A DNA stretch of 64,000 nt, taken from Methylicorpusculum oleiharenae (GTDB lineage: Bacteria; Pseudomonadota; Gammaproteobacteria; Methylococcales; Methylomonadaceae). Positions 53,701-62,825 of the stretch are shown one piece after another. The first letter of the stretch is position 1, and the number at the start of each line of letters is the position of its first letter. A program made the translations under genes and the position numbers. Location of the stretch: assembly GCF_009828925.2 (NCBI RefSeq), contig NZ_WUTY02000001.1, positions 3,626,492 to 3,690,491 on the forward strand, in the 5' to 3' direction. The notes below the pieces were generated by a model. The model did no database searches, was not told the DNA's origin, and saw only the letters and a list, made by a program, of their open reading frames with translations.

Positions 53701-53948
53701 ATTCGAATTTAGGTATTCGCTCAAGTTTATTAAACGTTCTCAGGGGGCTGCATTTTCTTGAAGCCGAAAAACAACCGGACGGCGGCGTTTTTAAACCTGT
53801 TTTAGATCCTTTCGGTTGGGTAAAGCCATCCACCCATCAAGCTGCCGGCGAAATCGAAGTGCTGCCATCCAGCCGGCGGAAAGGCAATGTCTTGCTTTCA
53901 TTGCCGGCCTTGCTATCCCATGTAACAGAAATCTTACACAGTCGGTAA
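50760..53948 (+). CDS. 1062-aa unrecognised protein paired with a helicase
   Basis: Large soluble protein, no domain recognised. Mostly helical to residue ~700; the C-terminal third shows alternating strand/helix (PKLIVEEVSRLQALGYEHII, HTQTVFLDEVATKFPHVSLY) that looks Rossmann-like. No P-loop and no obvious nuclease motif. Start at ATG 50760, with GGAG seven bases upstream; an in-frame ATG is six bases earlier. A 263-bp gap separates it from the 4TM gene, so it probably has its own promoter. The stop is 5 bp before the helicase start. I considered a PIWI-like protein but cannot support it. Confidence 0.7.
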   Translation: MTQNAQQGGASVHARGQIPSTDLASLIQYLTKAYPPDFESDKPVITWPVLSFDSEKRRLGINTYGILRRLLIQKELLTHFRHTPSTGFLHDLASPPKGFTTKLGGRLFNDDIAGLSQALTKLKQLIKNEIESLNCPLDSLLVEEPASALEVLSKLANCKSLFSTFPAQMIAMEFAQNDRSKDAREKDIARVFSAQEEVQAEDWLERMADSISKAQSHRDDEFDSVQRRKLVETLRQDFDKEDSQVTRFLNFLEDEALSRVRLRVSFAIMDSLAAQKSKSEKETDRRFIDYIRRVNLIFQHYGAPESSHSLHLDLTRDFGLGAEFSISQELVKAMFYNCLPVWAEWNTQLFETRSVEPESKGVLVVREVSYRFRVNGKDPLNAMEQAFNARLNRLRDTLLNESDNEVPQFMLRRSISEVAFLWLVLNPAIHNSELLTEAARLSTRLKEQGKLGLSDLLDDLNSWSDAVKDLSNTLITILRTQSRNVIAHAQRSVDDLYLVVQKGVVDWSSIDRSKGRVRDPLIKPGSGQSENIEWLNHIQIAHNPHDVVNPLFSILVRTILNERTLTVRDSESLRIQIHRELPECFLNIVWRPIRVDENQTPIKREPRVAVNQSWLMSSGIDIWYDPERLKYRNHPKFLEEDQRQYRAATATAMAVLIYVVLQVISEKLVSQAEKHFPALMVRFQQQGKNAAKDEGDHWVYAISQAVESALMRDVPVRMQGLVVDKSKVDDRNNPAYYRVSGAAYALSAAFPIILATDCSPTVNKVAAIVYTTRPCDYHPGVHDTNGFIFQAKTYLAESISQLSTGYRMAFDRMQTHAVETQKEFKSPKLIVEEVSRLQALGYEHIILISNHFGNRRINRAAQRHSPHTQTVFLDEVATKFPHVSLYMLRRDVFPATRLHTRTKTESAFEAVQISDHNEFALNPDKAVLKKLIPIYTFATLAIVGNDDAARPQSGFCTYFWDEDYQVKNSEWREQVRSNLMNSNLGIRSSLLNVLRGLHFLEAEKQPDGGVFKPVLDPFGWVKPSTHQAAGEIEVLPSSRRKGNVLLSLPALLSHVTEILHSR

Positions 53949-53953
53949 TCGTT

Positions 53954-56900
53954 GTGCTTGAGCCAAACCAACGTTATTCGCTGTGGGGTCAGGCCTTCGA
54001 AATCGCGGTAAAGAGAGGTGTTCTAACGGCCTTGCTAGCCAGTGGCTTGAATGGTTTGGATAAAATCGATTTGAAAGCTTGGAAAGCATTGGATACGGCC
54101 GATGTGTACGAAGCTTTGGCCAAGGTTCTTCAAGAAGTGGATCGAAATCTGCAAGACAGAACACGAGAGACCGCGCGCCACTTGTTCGAGTTGGGCATGG
54201 GGTTGGGTCAAACTGCCATGCGCGAATATCTACGCCGATTAAAGTACGATCCCGAAGACTACTGCATCAAAGCCCTTTGGTGTCCGTTACAGCTGCCTCG
54301 ATTAACGATTGAGGATAATTTCGAAGCGGAAACAACGGCGGCATTGCAGGACTTTACCATTGCCTTCGCACAAAATCGGCGGGTCGAGTCGATTTTGGCA
54401 GATAAAGGTTTTCCGGTTAGAGCGGATTTCTTACTCTGGTTGGATGGGAACGATGAGTTAATCGATAGGGAGTTCTTATGCTTGGAGTTTTCGCTAAACG
54501 GTTTACCTGAAACAGCCGATTATCGAAAACCCGAGGCCCACTTGGAAGAACTTCGCCGATTTGCTTGGTTCATGGATACTCGCAGCGTTTTTTCCCGTGT
54601 CTGCGCCGAAGTGTCCACTGAGGAATTCGTGCTGTCCCCGGATATCAAGCAATACTTACCGGCCTTTACCGGGCGCGACAAACCCTTATATAAACTCTGT
54701 CAAGCCGCTTCCTACGTTTACACTTTCATGCGATGGTTGGCAAGCAAGGGCTTCGATGACAAACCCTGCAAGGCGCGAGCCCTATCGATCACGCAAAATG
54801 GCTTTGAAAGTCTCAGTGCACGATTTTTTACCCAACCCACTCTCGATCCCCGTACGACTTTAATTGAAAATCTCGGCCGCGCCTATCGCAATAGCGAAAA
54901 GTCACCGGAAAGTGATGATGAATCATTGAACGATTATATTCTCCACGCTTTCAATACGATCCGCAAAGCCTTACCTCAGGTCATTAGCAAACAGTTTGTT
55001 GAGTTGCGTGAAGTACAGGAATTGGGAAAAAGCCTGGCTTTTGATTTCACAGAAGATGTTGAAGGTTTTTTAAATCCTATGGAGACCCTACCATGGCATG
55101 ACACCTTGTCGTGGGTAAATTCCGATGAGGCCATCGCCGACTTCCTCAAGGGCGATCCTAAAGTAGCCATAGCTGAAACCTTAGCGGAACAGGTAGCAGA
55201 AAATCAATCTGTGCCTTTGCGGGATTTACATGCAGCCGCTGTGGTTGCCGGCATGAAGGCGTCAACACTAGGAAAATTGACCGTTTTAGGGCTGGAGGGT
55301 AATCCCGGTATCGGCAAGACAACCGCAGTTGTCAGTTACCTAAAGAGTTCCGACGCTGGTTTCTTGTTTCTGTATGTTAGTCCTCGGGTGATTATTAATG
55401 ACGATGTCACCGAAAATCTGGCCAGGGATAAAAACACCCAAAATCCTACCGGTATTTTGACGGTTACCACTAACTCGAAATTGATCGGATCCGCCAATGC
55501 TTGGTATGAGGAGCGAGCAAAACAAGGTGAAGTTCCTCAAAGACGTGTAGATAGTGCCGTGGTTGCCGACGGCGTTAAAGATCTAAATCTGCCAGACGGC
55601 AGTACATTGATCCTTTTCCCAGAACAAAAAGAAGAACTCGAACTGACGCATATCGGCGCAAGCCATCGTAAGCGGGTTGAAACCGAACGCCAAGATCGCA
55701 TGGAAGATGTCAAACGTCCGGGCGTATTGAAAGTATTATCCATAAGCACCCGCAAATTGCTGGCCGAAAATAGTAACATCAACAAAGTCGTTCTGACAGC
55801 CGCGATTCAGGGATACCGAGAACTGGGTGGAGACAAAAGCACATTGTCAGCATTGGAAGGCTTGTTCAAAAATCCGGCGAATAGCCAAGCCGGCAAACAA
55901 GAGCGACGCCTGTTTGTCCAGCGTATTCCTACCATCGTGGTGATGGTCGACGAACTAACCGGCGACGGTGCGGGCGCGCCATTTATTCATGCCGTCACCC
56001 GATGGTTGGATCAACAATTCATCCAGCCATTCGAAGGCTCTCCATTATTCCGAGTTATCTTGATCGTATCGGACGCCTCGTTGGGCAACGAAATCGTCCT
56101 TGACCGTTATCTGAATAGTGGTTCGCGCACGCCGGACAAAGTATTGGTATCCCAAAGCGCAGGAAAACGTCCTTTTCGCCTGGCCGCCACCCCGGTTCGA
56201 ATTGGTGGTAAACGAATGCCGGTTCTCCATATCATGACCAACAGTTACCCGGCTGCAAAATTGACCGTCGACTATCGGGTGCGGCTCGACTTGATCAAAC
56301 CGGGCGAATTAGCTGACGGCAGAACGCAAACCGTTCGCCAAGCTATCGCGGAACAACAAGGTGAGGCGATTATCGGTAATGTCATCCAGGAAATTAGTCG
56401 AGCACTTAATATGGGGGGCGACCAAATCATCTTTTTCGCACAAGACAAAGCCTTTTTGAGATCGGTTCAAACCGCATTAGTCAGCTCTGATGACAGCGAA
56501 GCGCTGTTAGACGAATCACAAGTGGCCATATTGGATTCCAGTGTCACGGCCGCCAGACGTAAAGCGCTGATAACAGAAGACCGGCGGGATGCCGTGAAAG
56601 TTTTCCTCATGACCTCAAGTGGCGCCCGTGGCGTTTCTTTCCCTAAAACCGACTGGATTATCGCCTTGATACCCCGTTTCGGCATTGAAGCTGCGCTGAT
56701 GGAGGTCGCTCAATTGATTTACCGGGGGCGAGGGCAACGTTATACAGCTGATGACGGTGCGCGCAAAGACGACGGCGACTGGAAAAGCCGCCGACTGGTC
56801 ATGTTACTCCAGGATTTTCTGCCTCAGGATGATACGCCGGAACCGCGTCAGTGGCTCCGCCAAGTCAGCGATTTACTGACCTATTTAGTCATGCTGAGAT

Positions 56901-57823
56901 CAACGATATACACCCGCATTATCGGAGATGCGGGGTTAGATAGGCAGAATCTGGCCATGGTGCCTGTTGGTGGCATTGGCAGCACGGAAATGTTGTCATT
57001 GATGAGCACTCACATTAGGGAATTTTTGCAGGAAGCCGACGTTTTTCTTAGAGATCATGCCGCGGACCAACAACGACGAGGTCAGGTCGTGAGTGCCCAG
57101 CAAAATATTCATCGCTTATTCTCAAAATTTTCCTTGGAAGGGACCGCCCAATTCAAGGATTTCAAAAGCGTCGCCAAGTTGGAGGATATTCAGGCCTTTT
57201 CGCGGCGGGCCAGTGCCGATAACGCGCCGCTGTTAATCTCCCCAAACGACGATCGTGATTGCTTGTTACCCGATCATCTTTATTGTATAGGCCCATTCTG
57301 GTTAGAGCATTGGGATAAAGTGGATAAGCTGGAACGGCTCAACGTCGAAGGCTGGTCGACCAATGTCGACCGCTACATTTCTAATCTGTTCGGTGAGCTG
57401 AAATATATTTTTGTCGATGAAACACTACCTTTTAAATTGCGGAAGCCAGCCGAAGAGCTCTACCGGATTTTGGCGCGAGAGAAAAAAGAAGCTACCCGTG
57501 AGTTTTCGACCGTTAAGACCTTGAAATCGCCATCGACTTGGTTGGTCGTGCCGTTGGATTATGCGCGATTTTGGAAAAAAGACGCTACAGGCCGACTACC
57601 ATCCTTGGGAAGCGACGAGGCAAGTTGGCGAGATTCTTTAGGTGCTTGCATTTCCACTTCCTCAGCAGAAATCCTACCTGTCATTCCACGCTATGCGGAT
57701 ATACCCTATGCAGCGGTAATTGGCGAAAAAGACCCAGCCAGATTGGATTTGATATTCGATGATCGATACCTTGCTGCATCGAATGAGCTCAATTTACTGA
57801 ACACAATTCTTTTGGCTGAATAA
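53954..57823 (+). CDS. 1289-aa SF2-type helicase with nuclease-like N-terminal domain
   Basis: Start at GTG 53954, five bases after the upstream stop, probably by coupling. Walker A LGLEGNPGIGKTTAVVSYL at about residue 445; Walker B IVVMVDELTGDGAG at about 660; motif V SSGARGVSFPKTDWIIALIP; motif VI QLIYRGRGQRY at about 922. N-terminal ~400 residues include VRADFLLWLDG and FLCLEFSLN, spaced like a PD-(D/E)XK site but with Ser where Lys is expected. C-terminal ~330 residues unrecognised. It forms a pair with the 1062-aa protein upstream and lies 20 bp before a 123-aa gene. Confidence 0.75.
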   Translation: MLEPNQRYSLWGQAFEIAVKRGVLTALLASGLNGLDKIDLKAWKALDTADVYEALAKVLQEVDRNLQDRTRETARHLFELGMGLGQTAMREYLRRLKYDPEDYCIKALWCPLQLPRLTIEDNFEAETTAALQDFTIAFAQNRRVESILADKGFPVRADFLLWLDGNDELIDREFLCLEFSLNGLPETADYRKPEAHLEELRRFAWFMDTRSVFSRVCAEVSTEEFVLSPDIKQYLPAFTGRDKPLYKLCQAASYVYTFMRWLASKGFDDKPCKARALSITQNGFESLSARFFTQPTLDPRTTLIENLGRAYRNSEKSPESDDESLNDYILHAFNTIRKALPQVISKQFVELREVQELGKSLAFDFTEDVEGFLNPMETLPWHDTLSWVNSDEAIADFLKGDPKVAIAETLAEQVAENQSVPLRDLHAAAVVAGMKASTLGKLTVLGLEGNPGIGKTTAVVSYLKSSDAGFLFLYVSPRVIINDDVTENLARDKNTQNPTGILTVTTNSKLIGSANAWYEERAKQGEVPQRRVDSAVVADGVKDLNLPDGSTLILFPEQKEELELTHIGASHRKRVETERQDRMEDVKRPGVLKVLSISTRKLLAENSNINKVVLTAAIQGYRELGGDKSTLSALEGLFKNPANSQAGKQERRLFVQRIPTIVVMVDELTGDGAGAPFIHAVTRWLDQQFIQPFEGSPLFRVILIVSDASLGNEIVLDRYLNSGSRTPDKVLVSQSAGKRPFRLAATPVRIGGKRMPVLHIMTNSYPAAKLTVDYRVRLDLIKPGELADGRTQTVRQAIAEQQGEAIIGNVIQEISRALNMGGDQIIFFAQDKAFLRSVQTALVSSDDSEALLDESQVAILDSSVTAARRKALITEDRRDAVKVFLMTSSGARGVSFPKTDWIIALIPRFGIEAALMEVAQLIYRGRGQRYTADDGARKDDGDWKSRRLVMLLQDFLPQDDTPEPRQWLRQVSDLLTYLVMLRSTIYTRIIGDAGLDRQNLAMVPVGGIGSTEMLSLMSTHIREFLQEADVFLRDHAADQQRRGQVVSAQQNIHRLFSKFSLEGTAQFKDFKSVAKLEDIQAFSRRASADNAPLLISPNDDRDCLLPDHLYCIGPFWLEHWDKVDKLERLNVEGWSTNVDRYISNLFGELKYIFVDETLPFKLRKPAEELYRILAREKKEATREFSTVKTLKSPSTWLVVPLDYARFWKKDATGRLPSLGSDEASWRDSLGACISTSSAEILPVIPRYADIPYAAVIGEKDPARLDLIFDDRYLAASNELNLLNTILLAE

Positions 57824-57843
57824 ATGCCAATTGATTTTTGAAA

Positions 57844-58215
57844 ATGAAAAAAGAACAATACATTATCACTGAATTGCTCGATGGGGGAATAGGGCAAACT
57901 AAACCTGTTATATGGCAGCATGCCATGACACACGATGATAAGAAAGTAACTTTCTGGGGAAGGCTTGAATCAATGAGGAATATAAAAAGCATTGAAAATC
58001 AAGAAATTCCTTTTATTGCAGAAATTCTAGGTGCCGAAGAAAATATCGATTTCAAACGCAAGTACGGCACAGATATTTCCGTCAATGAGGGATGTTACGT
58101 GACGGTCCATCCTCTTTCTGCTCAGATGATTAGATTAATGATGTCTGGCAGCCCTGATAAATTGATTGAACAAATCTCAATAATGCAAAAAGAGTTCAGC
58201 GAAAAAAGAGACTAG
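57844..58215 (+). CDS. 123-aa protein after the helicase, unrecognised
   Basis: Small mixed alpha/beta protein (KEQYIITELLDGGIGQTKPV start; MIRLMMSGSPDKLIEQISIM near the end). Start at ATG 57844; weak ribosome-binding site. It follows the helicase by 20 bp and precedes the TM0106-type gene by 145 bp, so it is probably co-transcribed with the helicase. No domain recognised. Confidence 0.6.
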   Translation: MKKEQYIITELLDGGIGQTKPVIWQHAMTHDDKKVTFWGRLESMRNIKSIENQEIPFIAEILGAEENIDFKRKYGTDISVNEGCYVTVHPLSAQMIRLMMSGSPDKLIEQISIMQKEFSEKRD

Positions 58216-58360
58216 ATAACGCAAAAAACATTTTTACCCAAAGTCTTACCATGTCGAATAACCATACATTGCTAATAGTGTTTTCAAAAAAGATAGGTTT
58301 GCTTGCATTTTCTAAGATGTCAGGAAAATAGTTAATTTTGGACTGATTTTCCTGAACATA

Positions 58361-61300
58361 ATGTATAAAAATAATACTAATCAATTAATATTTTCTCCAT
58401 CCGATCTGGTTCTTGCCATGCGTTCTCCCTTCGCATCCTGGATGGAACGTTTGGCAATTGAATCTCCTGCCCTGATCTCCGGTATCGAGAAAGATCACGA
58501 TCCAATGATGGCCCTTCTTGCCGCCAAGGGTAATACCCATGAAGCGAACTTTCTCCAATCCCTGCAGGACAAGCACGGCGCCGAGGTTATTGCGATCGTC
58601 AAAAGCAAATCGCACCACGACAAGGCGATTGAAACCCTGCAATACATGCAAGCCGGGTATCCTTTCATCTACCAAGCCTATTTGTCGCGGGACGGCTTCG
58701 CCGGCAGCGCCGATTTCCTGGTCAAGCTCGAAGGAAAATCCGGTTTGGGCGATTACCATTACAAAGCCTGGGATACCAAACTCTCTCAAACCACTCGCCC
58801 CTATTTCCTGATCCAGCTTTGTTGCTACAGCTGGATGCTGGAATCGATCCAAGGCATCATCCCAAACGAGGCCGCCATTGTTCTGGGTGATTTAACTGAA
58901 GATCGTTTTCGTATCGCCCGCTATTACAGCTTTTTCGACCGCTTGAAACGCGACTTTCTCAATGCACAATACGCATTCACCGCAGATTTTGCCTGCATGC
59001 CTGATCCAGCCTATTACAGTGATCATGGCGCTTGGTCGTCTTTCGCAAAGGACTGGATCGAGAGAACAGACAGCCTGGCGCAAATTGCCTGTATCCGGAA
59101 AAGCCATATCCGTAAACTCCGTGCGGCCGGCATTGAAACCATGACTGATTTTGCCGGTAACGACATCGAATTGCTCAAAGGAATCTCAACCGCGACACTG
59201 GCAAAACTGAAAGCCCAAGCCGAAATTCAACACGCATCTCGCGGACTTGAAAAACCGCTATTCAAGATTCTTCAAAACGACAATGGTAAGGGTCTGTCCT
59301 CGTTGCCGCCGGCGTCTGCTCTCGACGTGTTTTTCGATATTGAGGGACATCCGTTGTATGACGGCGGACTCGAATACCTTTGGGGTTGCAGTTACCGCTG
59401 TCCCGATGCCGCACAAGGTAAGTTTTATGCATTTAGAGATTGGTGGGCACATACCCCTGACCAAGAAAAATCCGCATTCGAAGGGTTTATTGATTGGGTC
59501 TATGATCGATGGAAACGCGACAACACCCTGCATGTCTACCACTATGCCAATTACGAAGTGGCCGCCATACGCAAACTCTCTACCCGGTATGAAACCCGAA
59601 TCAAAGAGGTTGCCGAAATGTTGGCCAACGGCGTGTTCGTCGATCTGTATAAGATTGTCTTGAATGGCGTCCTCATTGGCGAGCCCCGTTACAGTATCAA
59701 AAACGTCGAACATCTGTTCAGAAGCAAACGGACCACGCAAGTCGCCAATGGCGGTGATTCAGTCATTGCTTATGAGCTATGGCGTGAACAAGGTGGCGTT
59801 ACCCGCTGGAGTGACAACGTCAACGGCTATTGGTCTTGGCTTGCCGATCCAGCCGCTTTTGATTGGGCGCAATGGCCCGAATTGAAAGACATTCGCGACT
59901 ACAACATCGACGACTGTGAAAGCACGCTGGAGCTGGTGAATTGGCTGCGTGAACAACAATCCATCGCTGGCATCGCTTATGCCCCCAAATCGGATGCCGC
60001 AACACCTGACCAGCAAAAAACCGATCGACAAATACAAGCGACTGAGAAAAAGCAGGTGCTCCGCGATTGGCAGCAACGTCTGTTCGAACGCTTCGAAGCG
60101 AGTGAATCGCTTAAAAACGATCCCAACGCTCAATTGGTTATGGATCTGCTAGGGTTTCATAATCGGGAACGCAAACCCAAAATCTGGGCTTATTTCGAGC
60201 GTCTTGAAAAGCCTGAAGAGGAATTGTTCGACGATGATACCTGCGTTCACGATGTGGTCATCACCGGTCAAATGCCATCCGATGATGGCGTTCTTTTCCG
60301 TTACAAATTCGACATCAAGCAACCGGTCAGAAAAGACAAGTTTGCCACCGGGACGATCAGAGGCACAGACATTCGAGTGAAAGGCATTCGTTTTCCGGAA
60401 TCCGAAACGGACGCACTTATTGAATTCATCGCTGATCCCGACCAAATATCAAAGCTTGGCACCGATCGCATGACATTGTTCGCCGACGAGCCATTTATCA
60501 GTACCGAGACTTTGGAAACCCGGCTATGCGAAGTGGCGGAAGCATTGTTCGACGGTCGACTGCCAGGCGCAATTCAATCGGTACTGAACCGAGAAAATCC
60601 AGTTTTCAAAACGGACTCTGAGCCCGATGGCAATTACTTGCCAATCACTCGTTCAAGATTCCCCGAAGACGATTTGTATCTGGAAGCCATCATTTCAGCG
60701 GTCGAGGCCATGAATAACAGCACGATGTGTATTCAAGGGCCTCCAGGCGCTGGGAAGACCTTCACCGCAAAACACATCATTACCTCGCTTGTCCGTAAAG
60801 GAAACAGGGTTGGAGTGATGAGTAATAGCCATGCTGCGATCCTGAATCTCTTGGATACCCTCCACGGACCCACCGAGCACGCAAGAATTGCCAAAGTCGG
60901 CGGTTTTGGTTCCAAACAGGATGCGTTCAAGGAGAAATATTCTGAAAAAGATTTCCCGAATTACGTGTATCGGACTTCCATGAATTTCACCAAACGCGAT
61001 CCTTATCATTCTTTTGCGGTGGTCGGTGCAACTGCTTATGCCTTTGCCTCGAATACGTCCTTTGAATCACCACTGGATTTCTTGTTTGTGGATGAGGCCA
61101 GCCAGGTTGCCTTGGCAAATCTTGTGGCCGTGGCCGGATGTGCAAGAAACATCGTCCTGATGGGCGATCAAATGCAGTTGGAGCAACCGATCCAGGGAAG
61201 TCATCCTGGGAGCTCAGGATTATCAGTATTGGATTACATGCTTGGTGGGCATGGCGTCATTCCTGAAGATATGGGAATCTTCCTGGAAAGGACATACCGC

Positions 61301-61885
61301 ATGCACCCCGCTGTTTGTCATCCACTATCCGAGGTGGTCTATGAGGGCAAGCTCAAGGCAGCCAAACACAACGATCGTCAACTGGTTTCGGTACCGGACT
61401 CGAAGCTGATCAAGCAGACCCATGGGGTCATGGTGGTCAACGTTGATCACGATGGCAACCGACAAAGCAGCGAAGAGGAAGTCGATGTCATCCAACGAAT
61501 CATCGACGACCTCAAAATGGGGCGGTGTACCGCTAAAAATGGCGAAGCTCGCTCAATCGCCGATGAGGATATCCTGGTTGTGTCGCCTTACAACATGCAG
61601 GTGAATTTGCTCAAAGATCGCTTAGGCGACAAAATCGCCATTGGCACCATTGATAAATTTCAGGGCCAGGAAGCGCCTGTGGTGATTATTTCCATGGCCG
61701 TCAGCGACGTAGAGGAAAGTAGTCGAGGCCTCGATTTCCTCTTCGACATCAACCGTCTAAATGTCGCTGTTTCCCGTGCCCAGGCCTTGGCTATTATCGT
61801 TGCCAATCCTGGCTTGGAACGCTGCCGGGTTTCATCGCTTGAGCAAATGGAAAAGGCGAGCTTTTATTCTCGGCTGGTATCTTGA
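58361..61885 (+). CDS. TM0106-type RecB-like nuclease, DEDD exonuclease and SF1 helicase fusion
   Basis: 1174-aa protein with three catalytic modules. Residues ~1-250: RecB-type nuclease (DLVLAMRSPFASWMERLA, GFAGSADFLVKL, YKAWDTKLSQ, LIQLCCYSWML). Residues ~315-540: RNase H-like DEDD exonuclease (DVFFDIEGHPLYDGGLEYLW, HYANYEVAAIRK, YNIDDCESTLELVNWL). Residues ~780-1174: SF1B helicase (Walker A IQGPPGAGKTFTAKH, FLFVDEASQVALANL, GDQMQLEQPIQGSHP, GTIDKFQGQEAPVVI, LNVAVSRAQAL). This order is that of TM0106-family putative nucleases, thought to act in DNA repair or defence. Its stop overlaps the next start (TGATG). Confidence 0.88.
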   Translation: MYKNNTNQLIFSPSDLVLAMRSPFASWMERLAIESPALISGIEKDHDPMMALLAAKGNTHEANFLQSLQDKHGAEVIAIVKSKSHHDKAIETLQYMQAGYPFIYQAYLSRDGFAGSADFLVKLEGKSGLGDYHYKAWDTKLSQTTRPYFLIQLCCYSWMLESIQGIIPNEAAIVLGDLTEDRFRIARYYSFFDRLKRDFLNAQYAFTADFACMPDPAYYSDHGAWSSFAKDWIERTDSLAQIACIRKSHIRKLRAAGIETMTDFAGNDIELLKGISTATLAKLKAQAEIQHASRGLEKPLFKILQNDNGKGLSSLPPASALDVFFDIEGHPLYDGGLEYLWGCSYRCPDAAQGKFYAFRDWWAHTPDQEKSAFEGFIDWVYDRWKRDNTLHVYHYANYEVAAIRKLSTRYETRIKEVAEMLANGVFVDLYKIVLNGVLIGEPRYSIKNVEHLFRSKRTTQVANGGDSVIAYELWREQGGVTRWSDNVNGYWSWLADPAAFDWAQWPELKDIRDYNIDDCESTLELVNWLREQQSIAGIAYAPKSDAATPDQQKTDRQIQATEKKQVLRDWQQRLFERFEASESLKNDPNAQLVMDLLGFHNRERKPKIWAYFERLEKPEEELFDDDTCVHDVVITGQMPSDDGVLFRYKFDIKQPVRKDKFATGTIRGTDIRVKGIRFPESETDALIEFIADPDQISKLGTDRMTLFADEPFISTETLETRLCEVAEALFDGRLPGAIQSVLNRENPVFKTDSEPDGNYLPITRSRFPEDDLYLEAIISAVEAMNNSTMCIQGPPGAGKTFTAKHIITSLVRKGNRVGVMSNSHAAILNLLDTLHGPTEHARIAKVGGFGSKQDAFKEKYSEKDFPNYVYRTSMNFTKRDPYHSFAVVGATAYAFASNTSFESPLDFLFVDEASQVALANLVAVAGCARNIVLMGDQMQLEQPIQGSHPGSSGLSVLDYMLGGHGVIPEDMGIFLERTYRMHPAVCHPLSEVVYEGKLKAAKHNDRQLVSVPDSKLIKQTHGVMVVNVDHDGNRQSSEEEVDVIQRIIDDLKMGRCTAKNGEARSIADEDILVVSPYNMQVNLLKDRLGDKIAIGTIDKFQGQEAPVVIISMAVSDVEESSRGLDFLFDINRLNVAVSRAQALAIIVANPGLERCRVSSLEQMEKASFYSRLVS

Positions 61886-62109
61886 TGAGTTCTGTTTCAA
61901 TTTGCGTCGCTTGCAAGCGCAACTGGTACTCTGCGCCGGGCGGGTGTTTGGGCAAGCCATACCCGTACAGCAAATGTCTGCATTTTCAAGATGATATACC
62001 TGCCGTCGTAGAAAAACGGGTAGGCTGTGACGGAACTAAAAGTCCGCGCTGGATTCGCAGTGAGGTGCCGGCGGATTGTCCGAAGTTTTCAGGGAGCCAG
62101 AAGCAATGA
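61885..62109 (+). CDS. 74-aa Cys-rich protein, unrecognised
   Basis: Six cysteines, including ICVACKRN, PGGCLGKPYPYSKCLHF, GCDGTKSPRW and ADCPKF, suggest metal binding. ATG at 61885 overlaps the upstream stop (TGATG), and its own stop overlaps the ung start (ATGA), so it is tied translationally to both neighbours. Function unknown; a role with the nuclease or UDG is inference. Confidence 0.6.
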   Translation: MSSVSICVACKRNWYSAPGGCLGKPYPYSKCLHFQDDIPAVVEKRVGCDGTKSPRWIRSEVPADCPKFSGSQKQ

Positions 62110-62825
62110 TCAAAATCCCATCACTTTGGGCAAATCTTTTATTGACCGCTGGCAAACCTGAGATTCTTGATGCTATTGCTGAAATTGAGAGCATTCTTGA
62201 TGGTCTTTCAAAACAAGCTGTGATTTTGCCCACTGCCGATCACCGTTATAGGGCTCTTTCAATCGATCCGGAAAAGGTAAGATGCGTGATCGTTGGCCAA
62301 GATCCTTACCACGGCATTGCAGAAATATGCCTTGAATCCGGAGAAACACACTCAGTACCGGAGGCAATGGGCCTGAGCTTTTCGGTACCCAAGGGAATAA
62401 AAATCCCGCCTTCTTTACGCAATATTTTCAAGGAACTGAATCAAGATGTTGGCTATCCGGCGCCGGATCACGGCGATTTAACCGCTTGGGCCGATAGAGG
62501 GGTTTTGCTTTTAAATCGCATGCTCAGCGTCCAGAAAGATAAACCCGGTTCTCATAGCAAACTTGGCTGGCAACAGGTAACAGAAGCATTGGTATCAGCT
62601 CTGTCTCAACAGCATTCGGGCATTGTGTTCATTCTTTGGGGAAACCATGCCAAGTCGGTTCGACCGTTCATCGCTAATAATGAGCATACAATCATCGAAT
62701 CGAGCCATCCCTCGCCGATCGGCGGCTCATGCAATAAAGGCTTTTTTGGTTCGAGGCCGTTTAGCCGTGCAAATGAGGCTTTAGCAAACCTTGGAAAACA
62801 AACAATCGATTGGAGTCTATCGTGA
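62106..62825 (+). CDS. ung: Family 1 uracil-DNA glycosylase
   Basis: 239-aa UDG that excises uracil from DNA. Catalytic water-activating Asp in VIVGQDPYHGIAE; minor-groove loop and uracil-binding AMGLSFSVP, PPSLRNIFKEL, RGVLLLNRMLSVQ; Asn and beta-strand IVFILWGNHAKSV; His in the intercalation loop ESSHPSPI. All family-1 motifs are present. It overlaps the Cys-rich gene before it (ATGA) and DUF805 after it (GTGA). An ung in a defence/mobile region rather than in a core locus is unusual. Confidence 0.94.
   Translation: MIKIPSLWANLLLTAGKPEILDAIAEIESILDGLSKQAVILPTADHRYRALSIDPEKVRCVIVGQDPYHGIAEICLESGETHSVPEAMGLSFSVPKGIKIPPSLRNIFKELNQDVGYPAPDHGDLTAWADRGVLLLNRMLSVQKDKPGSHSKLGWQQVTEALVSALSQQHSGIVFILWGNHAKSVRPFIANNEHTIIESSHPSPIGGSCNKGFFGSRPFSRANEALANLGKQTIDWSLS

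Noticed and set aside
50760-57823. pPIWI-RE or Argonaute system for the large pair
   Set aside because: No PIWI/MID signature or catalytic tetrad could be found in the 1062-aa protein; size alone is not evidence.
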